64,000 nucleotides of DNA from Paenibacillus nasutitermitis (GCF_014641075.1 NZ_BMHP01000009.1:62001-126000), one strand, 5' to 3'. Positions 42,363 to 52,419 are shown, numbered from the stretch's first letter. Notes: generated by a model from the letters alone, not told the origin. Made by a program: numbers and translations.

Positions 42363-42914
42363 GTGGCACATTCAGGTGAAGAATTGATTGACCCGATCAG
42401 GAACCAACGCATTGTTTTCCGTAGAACGGCAAAAGATACTAATGGCGAGTTGGTAGAGGTTGAGGCTTACTATCAACCAACCTCGGTAGCGCCACCCGCG
42501 CACCTTCATCCTCAACAGGAGGAACGCTTCGAAGTCCTGTCCGGCAACATTACTGTACGTTTGAATGGTCGGGAGTATATCTATTGCGCGGGAGAAACTT
42601 TTTGCATTCCTGCCGGTGTCGAGCATGCAATGTGGAATGGCAGCGAAACCGAAACCCACCTGCTTTGGCAGACGAGGCCCGCGCTGCACACAGATAACTT
42701 CTTTGAGATCATGTGGGGGCTCGCTCAAGAAGGCAAAACGAATAAGGCAGGGGTACCACACATCTTACAACTCGCGGTTATCATGCAAAAGTATCGTCAA
42801 GAATTTCGTCTGATCAAGCCTCCGCTCATTATTCAGAAAATCGTTTTTGCGCTTCTGGCACCTCTGGGAAGGCTCTGTGGCTATCGAGCGACACGTGCTC
42901 TAAAGGAAGATTAA
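42363..42914 (+). CDS. Cupin-domain protein
   Basis: 183 residues from GTG with GGAGAG upstream. The cupin core has PPAHLHPQQEERFEVLSG and later GETFCIPAGVEHAMWNGSE, giving the His/His/Glu and His metal ligands. A C-terminal amphipathic/hydrophobic segment (LIIQKIVFALLAPLGRLCGY) could attach it to the membrane near its neighbour. It may be a sensor or small oxygenase; the substrate is unknown. Confidence 0.85.
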   Translation: MAHSGEELIDPIRNQRIVFRRTAKDTNGELVEVEAYYQPTSVAPPAHLHPQQEERFEVLSGNITVRLNGREYIYCAGETFCIPAGVEHAMWNGSETETHLLWQTRPALHTDNFFEIMWGLAQEGKTNKAGVPHILQLAVIMQKYRQEFRLIKPPLIIQKIVFALLAPLGRLCGYRATRALKED

Positions 42915-43425
42915 AGAACGGTTGAAAGTGAGTGCCAGTACTCGCCTGTATAATCGATAAGATGAAGGGAATTTGTTGCTCTACGTGTGGTGCGGTAAAC
43001 ATCAACAAGGATTTAATCATTAAGGCACCCTGTTTCATTGAATACTTTATAAGAACCCGCATAAGATGTAATAAATAAATCTGGTGTGCTCGTTAGCACA
43101 TATTCAGCAGTGAAAAAAACAGGCGTACGCTTCAGTATAAATAAACAGGTTGAAGGCGAGGGAGAAATCCTGAGCCTTTTTTTGTATTGAAGCTTAATCT
43201 CCTTGTGAAGCATCATAAAATAAATCGTGCAAAGAGCCGTTCTCAAAAAGGACGGCTCTTTGCCAACGCAACATCAATATTGTAGGGAATACAAAATGAA
43301 GATTGCCTAACGGGGATATCGATAGCAACCGGGGGTTGCGGGGCACTGCAACCAATGCGGTCTTTACTTTTGCATGGGAGTCGGCAAATAATGGCATATA
43401 AAGGTTGGAAAGGTGCTGCTGAACG
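42915..43425. other. Gene-free interval with two hairpins
   Basis: No coding frame of quality was seen. AAGGC...GCCTT followed by seven T (43153-43183) is a weak terminator for the cupin unit. CAAAGAGCCG / CGGCTCTTTG (43230-43262) is a strong hairpin without a T-run. Nothing else was recognised. Confidence 0.45.
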
Positions 43426-43878
43426 ATGATTTTTGGAACGAAGTTAAAGGCGGAAAGAAATAAGATGGAATGGTCTCAAGAGGAATTGGCGGCTAAGCTT
43501 TTTGTTAGTCGTCAGTCTGTTTCGAAATGGGAGAACGGCCAAAACTATCCGAGCATTGAAGTCATCATTAACATTAGCGATCTCTTTGGTTTAACGATTG
43601 ATGAATTATTAAGAAGCGATGAGGAGCTGACAAAAAAAGTGATAAGAGATAGCAAGAAATTGGCCTATCCAAGATTAAAATTAACGTTCGATGTTTTATT
43701 TTTAGCCGGTGTTATTCTGCTGGCGATAAAACTGGGTGTTCTCCTTCTGAACGGGATAACTCCACTGGACATTACATTGTTAGGCGGGAAGTTTCTTTGG
43801 AATTTTGGACCTTTAGTTCTAATGGTCGTTGGAGGAGCGGGTTCCGGTATACTCAAAGAGAAATATAAAGAGGACTAA
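43426..43878 (+). CDS. XRE-family HTH protein with C-terminal membrane helices
   Basis: 150 residues. The N-terminal HTH_3 domain (LKAERNKMEWSQEELAAKLF, SRQSVSKWENGQNYPSIEVI) spans residues 5-60. Two hydrophobic helices (about 88-108 and 118-138) follow. Membrane-tethered XRE regulators of this shape are common in Bacillales. Targets are unknown, and it stands alone. Confidence 0.87.
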   Translation: MIFGTKLKAERNKMEWSQEELAAKLFVSRQSVSKWENGQNYPSIEVIINISDLFGLTIDELLRSDEELTKKVIRDSKKLAYPRLKLTFDVLFLAGVILLAIKLGVLLLNGITPLDITLLGGKFLWNFGPLVLMVVGGAGSGILKEKYKED

Positions 43879-44033
43879 CCGACTTGGAATAACTAAATAT
43901 TCATTATTACTTTCCGAAAGGCGAAATTTCCTGTAAAAGAAATTTCCTATTGAAGAAAGTTCCTTTTTATGTTAAATTCAATTCTGTAAACATCTTCTGG
44001 AGAGTGCATAATTTTTACAGGGGGGGATATGGC

Positions 44034-44351
44034 ATGAATGCAACGACTTTGAGCGCACTAGCCGAACCGAATCGAATCCACATCATTGAACTGCTGCGTG
44101 ACGACGGTGCGCTATCGATGGGGGAGATTGCCGAGCAACTGGGACTCAGGCTGCCTCAATCTTCCAAGCATCTCCGCGTACTTACGGAAGCCGGGCTGGT
44201 CAACGTGCAGGCCATCGCCAATCGTCGAATCTTTCAATTAAAGACGGAGCGATTCACAGAATTGGACAACTGGGTACAAACATTTCTCAGTAATAAGGAA
44301 GAACAATACGAACGCTTCGATCAGTATTTGAACAAACTCAAAGGAAAATGA
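44034..44351 (+). CDS. ArsR-family winged-helix regulator
   Basis: 105 residues; GGGGGGATATGGC precedes ATG 44034. The HTH (LSMGEIAEQLGLRLPQSSKH, LRVLTEAGLV) is typical of the ArsR subgroup found beside SRPBCC genes. The metal-binding ELCVCDL motif is absent, so it does not sense arsenic in the usual way. Its stop overlaps a start codon of the next frame by 4 bp, indicating one operon. Confidence 0.9.
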   Translation: MNATTLSALAEPNRIHIIELLRDDGALSMGEIAEQLGLRLPQSSKHLRVLTEAGLVNVQAIANRRIFQLKTERFTELDNWVQTFLSNKEEQYERFDQYLNKLKGK

Positions 44352-44365
44352 AAGGAGCAATTGCG

Positions 44366-44848
44366 ATGAACAAAGCAACGATTATTTCTGAATCCGGAAA
44401 ACAGGAGATCATCATTCGCCGAATATTCGATGCGCCCCGCGAGCTTGTTTTCAAGTCATGGACCGATCCGGAATCCATACCGGAGTGGTGGGGGCCAAGT
44501 CGGCTCACGACCTCGGTGGACAAGATGGAAGTGAGGAAGGGAGGGATATGGAGGTATATCCAGCGTGACAGCAATGCGAATGAGTACGTGTTTAATGGGG
44601 TTTATCACGACGTTGTTTCACCTGAACGGCTTATCCATACCTTTGAGTTCGAAGGCATGCCTGGTCAGATTGGCCTTGTCACGGTAACGTTCGAAGACGA
44701 ACCAGAAGGCAAAACGATGTTTACGGAAACCTCCCTTTACCCGTCCGTAGAAGCTCGTGAAGCTGTTCTTCAATCGGGGATGGCGGAGGGAGCCACTGAG
44801 CTGATGGACCGTTTTGCTGAACTGCTTGCGAAAAGGCAAGCTCTTTAA
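44366..44848 (+). CDS. SRPBCC (AHSA1-like) family protein
   Basis: 160 residues; AAAGGAGCAATTGCG precedes ATG 44366. The START-like fold is clear from IIIRRIFDAPRELVFKSWTD, PEWWGPSRLTT and the terminal helix. Such proteins bind hydrophobic ligands. Those paired with ArsR regulators are widespread but poorly understood. The pairing suggests it may bind the regulator's effector. Confidence 0.9.
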   Translation: MNKATIISESGKQEIIIRRIFDAPRELVFKSWTDPESIPEWWGPSRLTTSVDKMEVRKGGIWRYIQRDSNANEYVFNGVYHDVVSPERLIHTFEFEGMPGQIGLVTVTFEDEPEGKTMFTETSLYPSVEAREAVLQSGMAEGATELMDRFAELLAKRQAL

Positions 44849-45007
44849 AGAGGTAAAGGAAGGCAATACCCCTCCTCCACGCAAGAATATGTTGGAATTC
44901 AAGGCGCTGAGCGATAATGGGAAAATGTCATTCAAGTCATATCGTTGATTTCGAATTACGGGCGGGTATTTGTGAAAAGTTTATTTTCGATTAAGGAGGC
45001 GAGGATA

Positions 45008-45406
45008 ATGACAAACAAAATTTCAAAAATTCGGATTTGGGCAGCACGAATGATGAGCGGATTTGTAATTTTGTTTATGATGGTTGACAGTATAAACAAA
45101 TATATTAAATCTGAATCTGTTGTGGAAGGAACACTAAAACTTGGATATTCCGAACATCATATTATTTTGAATGCAACCCTCGGACTGCTTTGTACGATTC
45201 TTTACGCCTTTCCTCGCACATCTATGTTAGGGGCAGTGGTGCTGACCGGATATTTTGGAGGAGCGATTGCTTCTCATATGCGCATAGATGACCCGCTATT
45301 TGCCTATATCCTGTTTCCGTTCTATCTTGCTGTCTTAACCTGGGGAGGAATTTGGTTAAGGAATGAAAAAGTGCGCAAACTCATTCCATTTCAAAATAAG
45401 GATTGA
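45008..45406 (+). CDS. DoxX-like membrane protein
   Basis: 132 residues; TTAAGGAGGCGAGGATA precedes ATG 45008. Four TM helices with WAARMMSGFVILFMMVDSIN at the start and FGGAIASHMRIDDPLFAYIL later, as in DoxX-like family proteins linked to redox or quinone metabolism. Function is not established. It is in line with the ArsR/SRPBCC genes. Confidence 0.85.
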   Translation: MTNKISKIRIWAARMMSGFVILFMMVDSINKYIKSESVVEGTLKLGYSEHHIILNATLGLLCTILYAFPRTSMLGAVVLTGYFGGAIASHMRIDDPLFAYILFPFYLAVLTWGGIWLRNEKVRKLIPFQNKD

Positions 45407-45503
45407 TAAATGGGATAGTGTGCTCCATATGAAACGCAACAACATGCGGAATTTTAATGAAATAAGTTTGTTCAAAAAAATTAATTTGAAAGGATGATTG
45501 AAA

Positions 45504-45914
45504 ATGGGAAAATTAACACCTTACATTATATCTGAGAATGCGAGGTCTCAAGCTGAATTCTACATTCAAACACTCGGTGGTGAGATTTTGTCCTTAATGA
45601 CACATGAACAGTCAATGGGAGCCCAGCATGAGAGCAAGGATAAAGTCATGCATTTGAGTATGGTTGTTTCCGGAGAAAATTCGATATTTATGGCGGATGT
45701 ATTCGACGAGCCGTTTACGAACGGGTCCAGCGTCTCGCTCAGCATTGCATACTCAACGGAGTCTGAAGCTAGTGAAGCGTTTGTCAAGCTTGCGGCTGGC
45801 GGCAAAGTGAAATATCCGATCGAAATGCAGCCTTTTGGCTTGTTCTTCGGAGAACTCACAGATAAATACGGCGTAAGATGGATGATTACCACCGAGCCGA
45901 AAGCAAACGAATAA
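45504..45914 (+). CDS. VOC/PhnB-like protein
   Basis: 136 residues; GAAAGGA lies 9 bp before ATG 45504. The beta-alpha-beta-beta-beta fold of PhnB-type VOC proteins is seen in LTPYIISENARSQAEFYIQT and FGLFFGELTDKYGVRWMITT. The strict metal-binding His/Glu set of glyoxalase I is not complete, as is usual for PhnB-like members. Substrate unknown. Confidence 0.88.
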   Translation: MGKLTPYIISENARSQAEFYIQTLGGEILSLMTHEQSMGAQHESKDKVMHLSMVVSGENSIFMADVFDEPFTNGSSVSLSIAYSTESEASEAFVKLAAGGKVKYPIEMQPFGLFFGELTDKYGVRWMITTEPKANE

Positions 45915-46249
45915 CAAGCAAGTCCTTACGGAGCGCCGTCTGCAGAGCAGGCGGCGTTGGTTTTGGTTTATGGCTGTTTTAAGGTCTGGCGCGGGGCGTA
46001 ACCCATCAAATTCCACGGTCATTCAGAGAATGAAAGAGATTGAACCTGCCCTAGAGAAAGCATCCAGAAAAAATACGATATTGTATTTTCGTTTGTCCAA
46101 GTTTCCTTGATTTTTCCATAAGGAAGCTTTTTGCTTTGCTGCGATTAATATTTAGCAGGGCTAAATTTCTTTCATAATTCTTTCAGAGCGATTTGGTATG
46201 CTTCCAATGGGAGTTTCGCAATGATGAAGGGGAATGAGGGAGCGGATAT
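45915..46249. other. Interval before the large surface protein gene
   Basis: Contains a terminator-like hairpin at 45935-45957. A short frame (46031-46110, MKEIEPALEKASRKN...) could be a gene scrap. An AT-rich leader follows, in which no confident promoter was found. Confidence 0.4.
45935..45970 (+). terminator. Hairpin terminator
   Basis: CGCCGTCTGC / GCAGGCGGCG with a 3-nt loop, then a broken T-tract (TTGGTTTTGGTTT). Confidence 0.65.
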
Positions 46250-49200
46250 ATGTTGTTATCTATTAAATGGCGAAAGACGGTTCGCCTTGCATTGGTGTTT
46301 GTGTTGTTGTTCAGCGTAACAGTTCCATTCAGTCACCACTCAGCAGATGCAGCGCATCAAGAGGTTGGCAGTCGTGAGCTTGTACGAATCGCTGCGGGAG
46401 GCTCTCATTCGCTCGCGTTAGATTCGGACGGCACCGTCGTCGCATGGGGAAATAACGCCCATGGTCAAAGCAGCGTTCCGGATGGACTGACCGGCGTGAT
46501 GTCGGTCGCTGCGGGAGGAAATCATTCACTCGCGTTAAAATCGGACGGCACTGTCGTCGCATGGGGATTCAACTTTAGCGGTCAGACGACGATTCCGAAT
46601 GGCTTAGCCGGTGTGGTGTCGATCGCGGCGGGAGAACACCATTCGCTTGCATTGAAAGCGGACGGCACCGTCGTCGCATGGGGAGAAGACTCCAATGGTG
46701 AAAGCAGCGTTCCTGGTGGATTGAGCGAAATTGTGGCGGTCGCCGCAGGGGATCGTCATTCGCTCGCGTTAAAATTGGATGGTTCTGTCGTCGCTTGGGG
46801 GAAAAACGCGCATGGTCAAACAGCAGTTCCGAATGATTTAACCGGCGTGATAGCAATCGCTGCCGGGAGCGAACATTCACTCGCGCTGAAAGCGGACGGC
46901 ACCGTAGTAACATGGGGAGATAATCCTTCTGGTGACATGACCGTGCCGGCTGGCTTAACCGGTGTGGTGTCGATCGATGCGGGAGGCTATAATTCATTGG
47001 CATTAAAATCGGACGGCGCCGTCATCGCATGGGGATTTAACAATGCGGGTCAAACGATCGTTCCGGGTGGACTGAGAGGCGCGGTAGCGATTGCCGCGGG
47101 TGGAATACATACACTCGCGTTGCAAGCGGACGGCGCAGTGGTCGCATGGGGAAGCAATTATAATGGTCAAACGGCCATTCCGGCGGGTCTGGCAGCGGGC
47201 CTTTCTTCACCGATCAAAGGAAACGGGATTGCTGCAGGTTTAGGTCATTCTCTCGCACTGAGGTCGGATGGCACCGTCAGCGGATGGGGGTACGGTGTTG
47301 GGGGTGCATCGTCTGTGCCGACTGGACTAACCGGCGTGGTATCTCTCGCTGCCGGAAGATATCATTCGCTTGCGCTTCAATCGAACGGCACTGTCGTCGC
47401 ATGGGGATCCAACAATTATGGTCAGCTTAATGTTCCGGCTGGTCTAACCGGGGTGACGGCGATTGCCGCTGGGGGTTATCATTCGCTTGCGTTGAAATCA
47501 GACGGCACGGTTGTTGCATGGGGTGGAAACGGTAGTGGTCAAAGCAGCGTTCCGGCGGGACTAACTGGCGTGGTGGCGATCGCCGCCGGCGACGAACATT
47601 CACTGGCACTGCTATCGGATGGCACCGTCGTCGGGTGGGGAGCCGACTTCTTAGGTCAAGCTACCGCTCCGGCGGGACTAACGGACGTGGTAGCCATCGC
47701 CGCTGGATGGGAGCATTCACTTGCGCTGAAATCGGATGGAACCGTCGTCGGATGGGGAATCAACTACGATGGTCAAAGCACCGCGCCTGCGGGACTAAGC
47801 AGCGTGGTGGCGATCGCTGCCGGATACAGCTTTTCACTCGCGCTAAAATCAGACGGCACCGTCGTCGGATTCGGCGCTAACGCGCATGGTCAATTGAACA
47901 TGGGAGGACTAAGCGGAGTAGTTGCGATCACCGCGGGGGCCTTTCATACGCTAGCACTGAAATCGGACGGTACTGTCGCCGGATTCGGGAGAAACGACAA
48001 TTCCCAAAGGACCATTCCAGGCAACAACAATCTGAGCGCTTTAACGCTGCAAGAGGGGGCTGAATTCACGGAAAATTTCCAATCCTCCGTCACCTCCTAC
48101 ACCTATTATTATGACGGTCAATCGTTGAGTAGTGTCCAGATAACGGCAAAGCTTCCTAATGGAGCCCAATCGGAGTTGTATGTGAATAAAGAGTTGGTCA
48201 TGAGCGGCGATACCGTGACGATTAATCTTGGGGGGGCAGCGTCGGACATCGACATCCCGGTTCGGGTCGAGCCGTATTTTCTGCCTGGCAAAACCTATAC
48301 GATTACGTTAGCGATCGACTCCACGGTCCCCGATGTGCAATTTGGCACCAATGGCCGGGCCGAGGCGGCGGCATCCGCATCCAGTGCGGTCACGGTGAGC
48401 GATACCCAAAGCGGTGTCGATGCCGATTCCTTGCAATATGCATGGACCCGGAGCACAGCGGTTCCGACGGGCGGTTGGTCGGCCTTCAGTGATGGAGATA
48501 CGTTAAGTCAAACAAGCGGTGACGGGAACTGGTACCTGCACATTCGAGCGACTGATAAAGTGGGCAATGTGGTCGATAAAGTGTCGAATGCTTTTGTTCT
48601 GGATAACACCCCGCCTATGGCGGCGGTTTCCAGCCCGGCAAGCGGTACGGTAAACGCAGCTTTTCCGGTGACCATCGCCTTTAACGAGGACGTCAACGGG
48701 TTTACGGAGGATGACCTGGTCATTGGCAATGGAGCGGTATCGGACTTCGTTTCAGTGACCTCGTCGACTTACACGGCAACCATTAACCCGACAACCAGCG
48801 GTCAGGTTGTGACCGTTAAGGTTGCTGCAGGAGCAGCAGCGGATGCGGCCGGAAATGGCAATACCGAATCCAATATATTGAACGTGCTGTATGACACGAC
48901 CAAGCCGGTTGTGACCTTCGGCGGCTTTACAGACCGCCAGCGATTTATTGCGCCGCCTGCAGATGTTGCCATTTCTGTTACTGAAGCCGTGTATTGGATC
49001 GCAGACGGAGCAGAATTGACTCCGGCGAATGCGCTGTCGCTGATCAGCATGAAGAAGGACGGCGGGGTATTCGCAGCCTATACGCCAAGCTTTGACGAGC
49101 TTTCCCGGACGTTTACCTTAAGCTTTAACGACTTGCTCGAAGATGGCGATTACGAGGTGCTGGTTGCCGGGAACGTGGTCAGGAACGTCAACCACAATAC

Positions 49201-50494
49201 GCTTGACGCCACAAGTGCAAGCTTTACCGTAGCTGTTCCTGAGATTACGGGAATCTCCGCCGATCCAACAAGCCTGACAAGCAGCGGAGGCAGCACACGG
49301 GTTGCAATAACAGGCAGCAATCTAAGCGGCCAGACCATTAAGGTCCATATAGACGGAGTTGAAGCTGCTGCGGCCAATGTTCTTAGTGATACGAGCGCAG
49401 AAGCCACGGTAACTCTTCCATCAAACGCGACGCAGGCCGTTAAAGATCATCTCGTAACGATCTATCTAAACGGCGTGGAAGTGACAGGCCAATCCGCTGT
49501 GGTTAGCGTGAACGCAGCACCACCTCCACCGAAATCCAATAATGCCGATTTGGCTGCATTAATAGTAAATGTTTCGGGTAAGGAACTTGCATTATGGCCT
49601 GCTTTCAAGCCTGACATTACCTCATATACAGTCGAGACTGATGCTGAGCAGGCAGAACTGCAATGGACTGCTGGCGATTCAAAGGCGGTTATTCAATTAG
49701 CAGACAAGCCGATCGATGGAACGCAGGCGGTTGATCTAAAGCCCGGAGCTAATGTGCTGGTAATTACGGTACAGGCTGAGGATGGAACTGTCAAAAGGTA
49801 TACGTTAACGATTCAACGGATAGTCATAGATGGGCCTGTTTCACCTTCGCCAGGCAACGGGGGCACGCCAGGAAGTGGTCTTCCATCCGATGATGGAGGT
49901 CTTGAGCAGAATGAAGAAGAGAGTCCATCCGTTCCACCGGCGAGCCGGGCATGTGCGTTTCGTGACATCAAAGGCCACTGGGCAGAGTTCCCGATTTGCG
50001 AGGCGGCAGACAAGAGCATTGTAGAAGGCGACTCGGTGACGGTATTCCGTCCGCAAGGGCTGGTTACACGAGTGGAGTTTGCGGCTATGATGGTGCGCAT
50101 ACTAGGGAATTCTTCAGGATCGGAAGCGGTCAAGCTTTCCTTCACCGATGCCGATAAGATTCCTGATTGGGCACAAGATGCGGTAAGCCATGCGGTGGAG
50201 ATCGGGATATTGGAGGGATACCCGGACGGTACGCTCCGGCCGCAGCAGACGGTGAGCCGGTCGGAAATGTCTGCCATCATGGCAAGGGCTATGAAGTGGG
50301 AGATTGATCGCACACCGACAACTCCGTTTGCCGATGATGCGGATATTCCGGATTGGGCCAAAGGATACATTCATGCTGCTGTTCAGCGTGGATTGTTGGA
50401 AGGTCGGGAAAGCAATACATTTATCCCGTATGGGCAAGCCACAAGAGCGGAAGCGGCAGTCGTCCTCCTCCGTTTGTGGAATTCATTACAGTAA
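46250..50494 (+). CDS. Secreted SLH surface protein with 14 RCC1-like repeats
   Basis: 1414 residues with a signal peptide (about 1-36) ending near SADAA. Residues about 45-600 hold 14 units of about 39 residues with the core AAG..HSLALKSDGTVVAWG, the RCC1/beta-propeller repeat. An 11-residue linker after unit 7 (AAGLSSPIKGN) splits them into 7+7, fitting two seven-bladed propellers. Then follow a cadherin-like beta-sandwich, an Ig-like module (PPMAAVSSPASGTVNAAFPV), further Ig/IPT-like and cadherin-like modules and a Pro/Gly/Glu linker. Three C-terminal SLH domains (FRDIKGHWAEF, ILEGYPDGTLRPQQTVSRSE, LLEGRESNTFIPYGQATRAE) bind cell-wall pyruvylated polymers. Likely a cell-surface binding protein. 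Confidence 0.93.
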   Translation: MLLSIKWRKTVRLALVFVLLFSVTVPFSHHSADAAHQEVGSRELVRIAAGGSHSLALDSDGTVVAWGNNAHGQSSVPDGLTGVMSVAAGGNHSLALKSDGTVVAWGFNFSGQTTIPNGLAGVVSIAAGEHHSLALKADGTVVAWGEDSNGESSVPGGLSEIVAVAAGDRHSLALKLDGSVVAWGKNAHGQTAVPNDLTGVIAIAAGSEHSLALKADGTVVTWGDNPSGDMTVPAGLTGVVSIDAGGYNSLALKSDGAVIAWGFNNAGQTIVPGGLRGAVAIAAGGIHTLALQADGAVVAWGSNYNGQTAIPAGLAAGLSSPIKGNGIAAGLGHSLALRSDGTVSGWGYGVGGASSVPTGLTGVVSLAAGRYHSLALQSNGTVVAWGSNNYGQLNVPAGLTGVTAIAAGGYHSLALKSDGTVVAWGGNGSGQSSVPAGLTGVVAIAAGDEHSLALLSDGTVVGWGADFLGQATAPAGLTDVVAIAAGWEHSLALKSDGTVVGWGINYDGQSTAPAGLSSVVAIAAGYSFSLALKSDGTVVGFGANAHGQLNMGGLSGVVAITAGAFHTLALKSDGTVAGFGRNDNSQRTIPGNNNLSALTLQEGAEFTENFQSSVTSYTYYYDGQSLSSVQITAKLPNGAQSELYVNKELVMSGDTVTINLGGAASDIDIPVRVEPYFLPGKTYTITLAIDSTVPDVQFGTNGRAEAAASASSAVTVSDTQSGVDADSLQYAWTRSTAVPTGGWSAFSDGDTLSQTSGDGNWYLHIRATDKVGNVVDKVSNAFVLDNTPPMAAVSSPASGTVNAAFPVTIAFNEDVNGFTEDDLVIGNGAVSDFVSVTSSTYTATINPTTSGQVVTVKVAAGAAADAAGNGNTESNILNVLYDTTKPVVTFGGFTDRQRFIAPPADVAISVTEAVYWIADGAELTPANALSLISMKKDGGVFAAYTPSFDELSRTFTLSFNDLLEDGDYEVLVAGNVVRNVNHNTLDATSASFTVAVPEITGISADPTSLTSSGGSTRVAITGSNLSGQTIKVHIDGVEAAAANVLSDTSAEATVTLPSNATQAVKDHLVTIYLNGVEVTGQSAVVSVNAAPPPPKSNNADLAALIVNVSGKELALWPAFKPDITSYTVETDAEQAELQWTAGDSKAVIQLADKPIDGTQAVDLKPGANVLVITVQAEDGTVKRYTLTIQRIVIDGPVSPSPGNGGTPGSGLPSDDGGLEQNEEESPSVPPASRACAFRDIKGHWAEFPICEAADKSIVEGDSVTVFRPQGLVTRVEFAAMMVRILGNSSGSEAVKLSFTDADKIPDWAQDAVSHAVEIGILEGYPDGTLRPQQTVSRSEMSAIMARAMKWEIDRTPTTPFADDADIPDWAKGYIHAAVQRGLLEGRESNTFIPYGQATRAEAAVVLLRLWNSLQ
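46400..47990 (+). repeat. Tandem 117-bp coding repeats
   Basis: The RCC1 units are repeated at DNA level too, with a period of about 117 bp (39 codons) and recurrent blocks such as TCGGACGGCACCGTCGTCGC. High nucleotide similarity should allow unit gain or loss by recombination. Confidence 0.85.
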
Positions 50495-50524
50495 GCGGGT
50501 TCTTATTGCCTTTCACCGGAACGG

Positions 50525-50567
50525 ACCTATATAATGGGAATAAATTCCTGTTATATAGGTTTTTTTA
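50525..50567 (+). terminator. Rho-independent terminator
   Basis: ACCTATATA / TATATAGGT followed by TTTTTTT, after the surface protein gene. Confidence 0.8.
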
Positions 50568-50688
50568 AATTTTATCCTTGTGAAACGGGTTTCTACATCG
50601 TTTGCTTTTTTTTCTTTTTCTTGCATGATATGGTTTCGTATACTATATTGAGAGAAAAGAATACCTCAAACCTAAAGGGACCTACCTC

Positions 50689-52419
50689 ATGAATCCCACT
50701 ATAGAGCTTGTCTTCATGATTGCTTCCGTGATGATGATGTGCATTATTTTTATCACTGTATATGGGCACAGAAGAGAACGCGGCGTAAGCTATCTGCTCG
50801 GTTTAATTATATGCCGGATTATTTATGCAAGCGGTGTCGTTCTGGAGAAAAGCAGCGATTTATTAATGGAGAAGCTGATATTTCGCAATATGCACCTAAC
50901 GGCGCTTAATTTAATGGTGCCTTTCTTTTTATTGTTTACGCTTGAATTGATCGGCCGCGACAAATTATTACGAACACCATGGAAGATTATGCTATTCACG
51001 GCGTTCGCCTTATGGTCGCTGCTGATGTGGTTCGATTCCGATTTGCATCTGATTTATCGCACGATTGAACTGATTGACGGTCAATTAATCACGAAGAGAA
51101 CCGTCTATTCCATGACGTTCTCTATGATTTGTTATAGCATTATCGTCCTATGTTTTTATTTTTTATTTCACTATATACGGAATATCCGCAGCGATTTGCG
51201 TAAGCCGGTCATGTGGGTTTTGTTTCTGGCCTCATTTTCGTTTATTTTTGAAATTATAAAATTCACGAACCCCCATTGGTCGCCGTGGCTGCTTCCGCTA
51301 ACGGTTTATTGCGGATTTATTGGGATGTTCATGCTCGTCATAATACTTCGGTACAAGTTTTTCTCTATCGTTCCTTTTGCCAGAAATATGGTGCTGGATA
51401 CGCTTCAGGAAAGTATTCTGATTGCGAATGCTTCAGGGCAGATCATTGACAGCAATAAACAGGCATCCCGATGGTTTTCGAAGATGGGCCATGGATCCGT
51501 CTCCGGCCGGAATATTGCCGAACTGTTGGCAGTTTGGCCAGATTGGCACCGGTTGTGCATGTCTATGCAGCAGGGTAATGCAGAGATTGACATCTGGCTC
51601 GATGGAGAAAGAAGAATTTACAGTGTGAACGTATATCCGCTGCATACACAGCGTAAGCAGAGGCAGGGCAGTATTTCTCTTATCTTTGATATTACGGAGA
51701 AACAACGGCATTTGGAGCAGATTGCCCGGCTCAACGATATGAAGGATCAATTATTTACAATCGTGTCGCATGACATTCGCAGCCCGTTGGCGATGCAGTA
51801 TCAGCTCATTGAATTGCTGGAAGATGATAAAGACAGTCTCGGTAAGGATCACCGGGAGATCGTGGAGATGTTGGGCGATCAAATTCGCAATACGCTGGGA
51901 ATGACTACCAATCTATTAGAATGGTTCCGCAGCCAGCGGGAAGACCTGGCACTTCGTCCGCAGTCATTGGAATTGTCCGAGGTCGTGGAGGAATGTTGTC
52001 ATGCGCTGCATATGAATAACGAGGCCAAACAGATCACGGTAACGAATAGAATTGCTTCAGGTACTCGTGTGTATGCCGACCGGGAAGCGCTTGGATTAAT
52101 TATTCGCAATCTGTTATCCAACGCGATCAAATTTACCAGATTGGGCGGCAGCGTCCATGTGCACGCCGAGTTATCGGGCGACATGGTGATCGTTTCCGTT
52201 CGCGACAACGGGGTAGGTATGGAGGAGGAGCAGGTTCGTCAGCTGTTCGGCGGGAAGCAGCTCAGCTCCATGCCCGGTACTATGGAAGAGAAGGGGGCCG
52301 GGCTTGGGCTGCTCGTAAGCCGGCAGTTCGTACAACGAAGCGGCGGGAGCTTATGGGTGGAAAGTACAAAAGGGCAAGGAAGCATATTTTATTTCACCAT
52401 GAGAGGGGAACATACGTGA
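50689..52419 (+). CDS. 7TM sensor histidine kinase with PAS domain
   Basis: 576 residues. Seven N-terminal TM helices (about 5-225) form the "histidine kinase N-terminal 7TM" sensor. A PAS domain (about 235-345, QESILIANASGQIIDSNKQA) follows. The H-box FTIVSHDIRSPL has His 361. The HATPase region has LIIRNLLSNAIKFT (N), VRDNGVGM (G1) and EKGAGLGLLVSRQF (G2), all intact. Its stop overlaps the response-regulator start (TGATG), so it forms a coupled two-component pair. The signal is unknown. Confidence 0.93.
   Translation: MNPTIELVFMIASVMMMCIIFITVYGHRRERGVSYLLGLIICRIIYASGVVLEKSSDLLMEKLIFRNMHLTALNLMVPFFLLFTLELIGRDKLLRTPWKIMLFTAFALWSLLMWFDSDLHLIYRTIELIDGQLITKRTVYSMTFSMICYSIIVLCFYFLFHYIRNIRSDLRKPVMWVLFLASFSFIFEIIKFTNPHWSPWLLPLTVYCGFIGMFMLVIILRYKFFSIVPFARNMVLDTLQESILIANASGQIIDSNKQASRWFSKMGHGSVSGRNIAELLAVWPDWHRLCMSMQQGNAEIDIWLDGERRIYSVNVYPLHTQRKQRQGSISLIFDITEKQRHLEQIARLNDMKDQLFTIVSHDIRSPLAMQYQLIELLEDDKDSLGKDHREIVEMLGDQIRNTLGMTTNLLEWFRSQREDLALRPQSLELSEVVEECCHALHMNNEAKQITVTNRIASGTRVYADREALGLIIRNLLSNAIKFTRLGGSVHVHAELSGDMVIVSVRDNGVGMEEEQVRQLFGGKQLSSMPGTMEEKGAGLGLLVSRQFVQRSGGSLWVESTKGQGSIFYFTMRGEHT

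Noticed and set aside
43230..43262. Riboswitch or small RNA at the strong hairpin in the 43.2 kb gap
   Set aside because: It is a simple isolated stem-loop with no conserved riboswitch core and no downstream expression platform for the XRE gene.
46575..47003. Long minus-strand frames opposite the RCC1 repeats
   Set aside because: They are mirror frames produced by the periodic codon pattern of the repeats, rich in Arg/Pro/Ser, with no translation signals.
46400..47990. CRISPR-like periodic repeats
   Set aside because: The period is 117 bp, the repeats are coding and diverged, and there are no spacers or cas genes.
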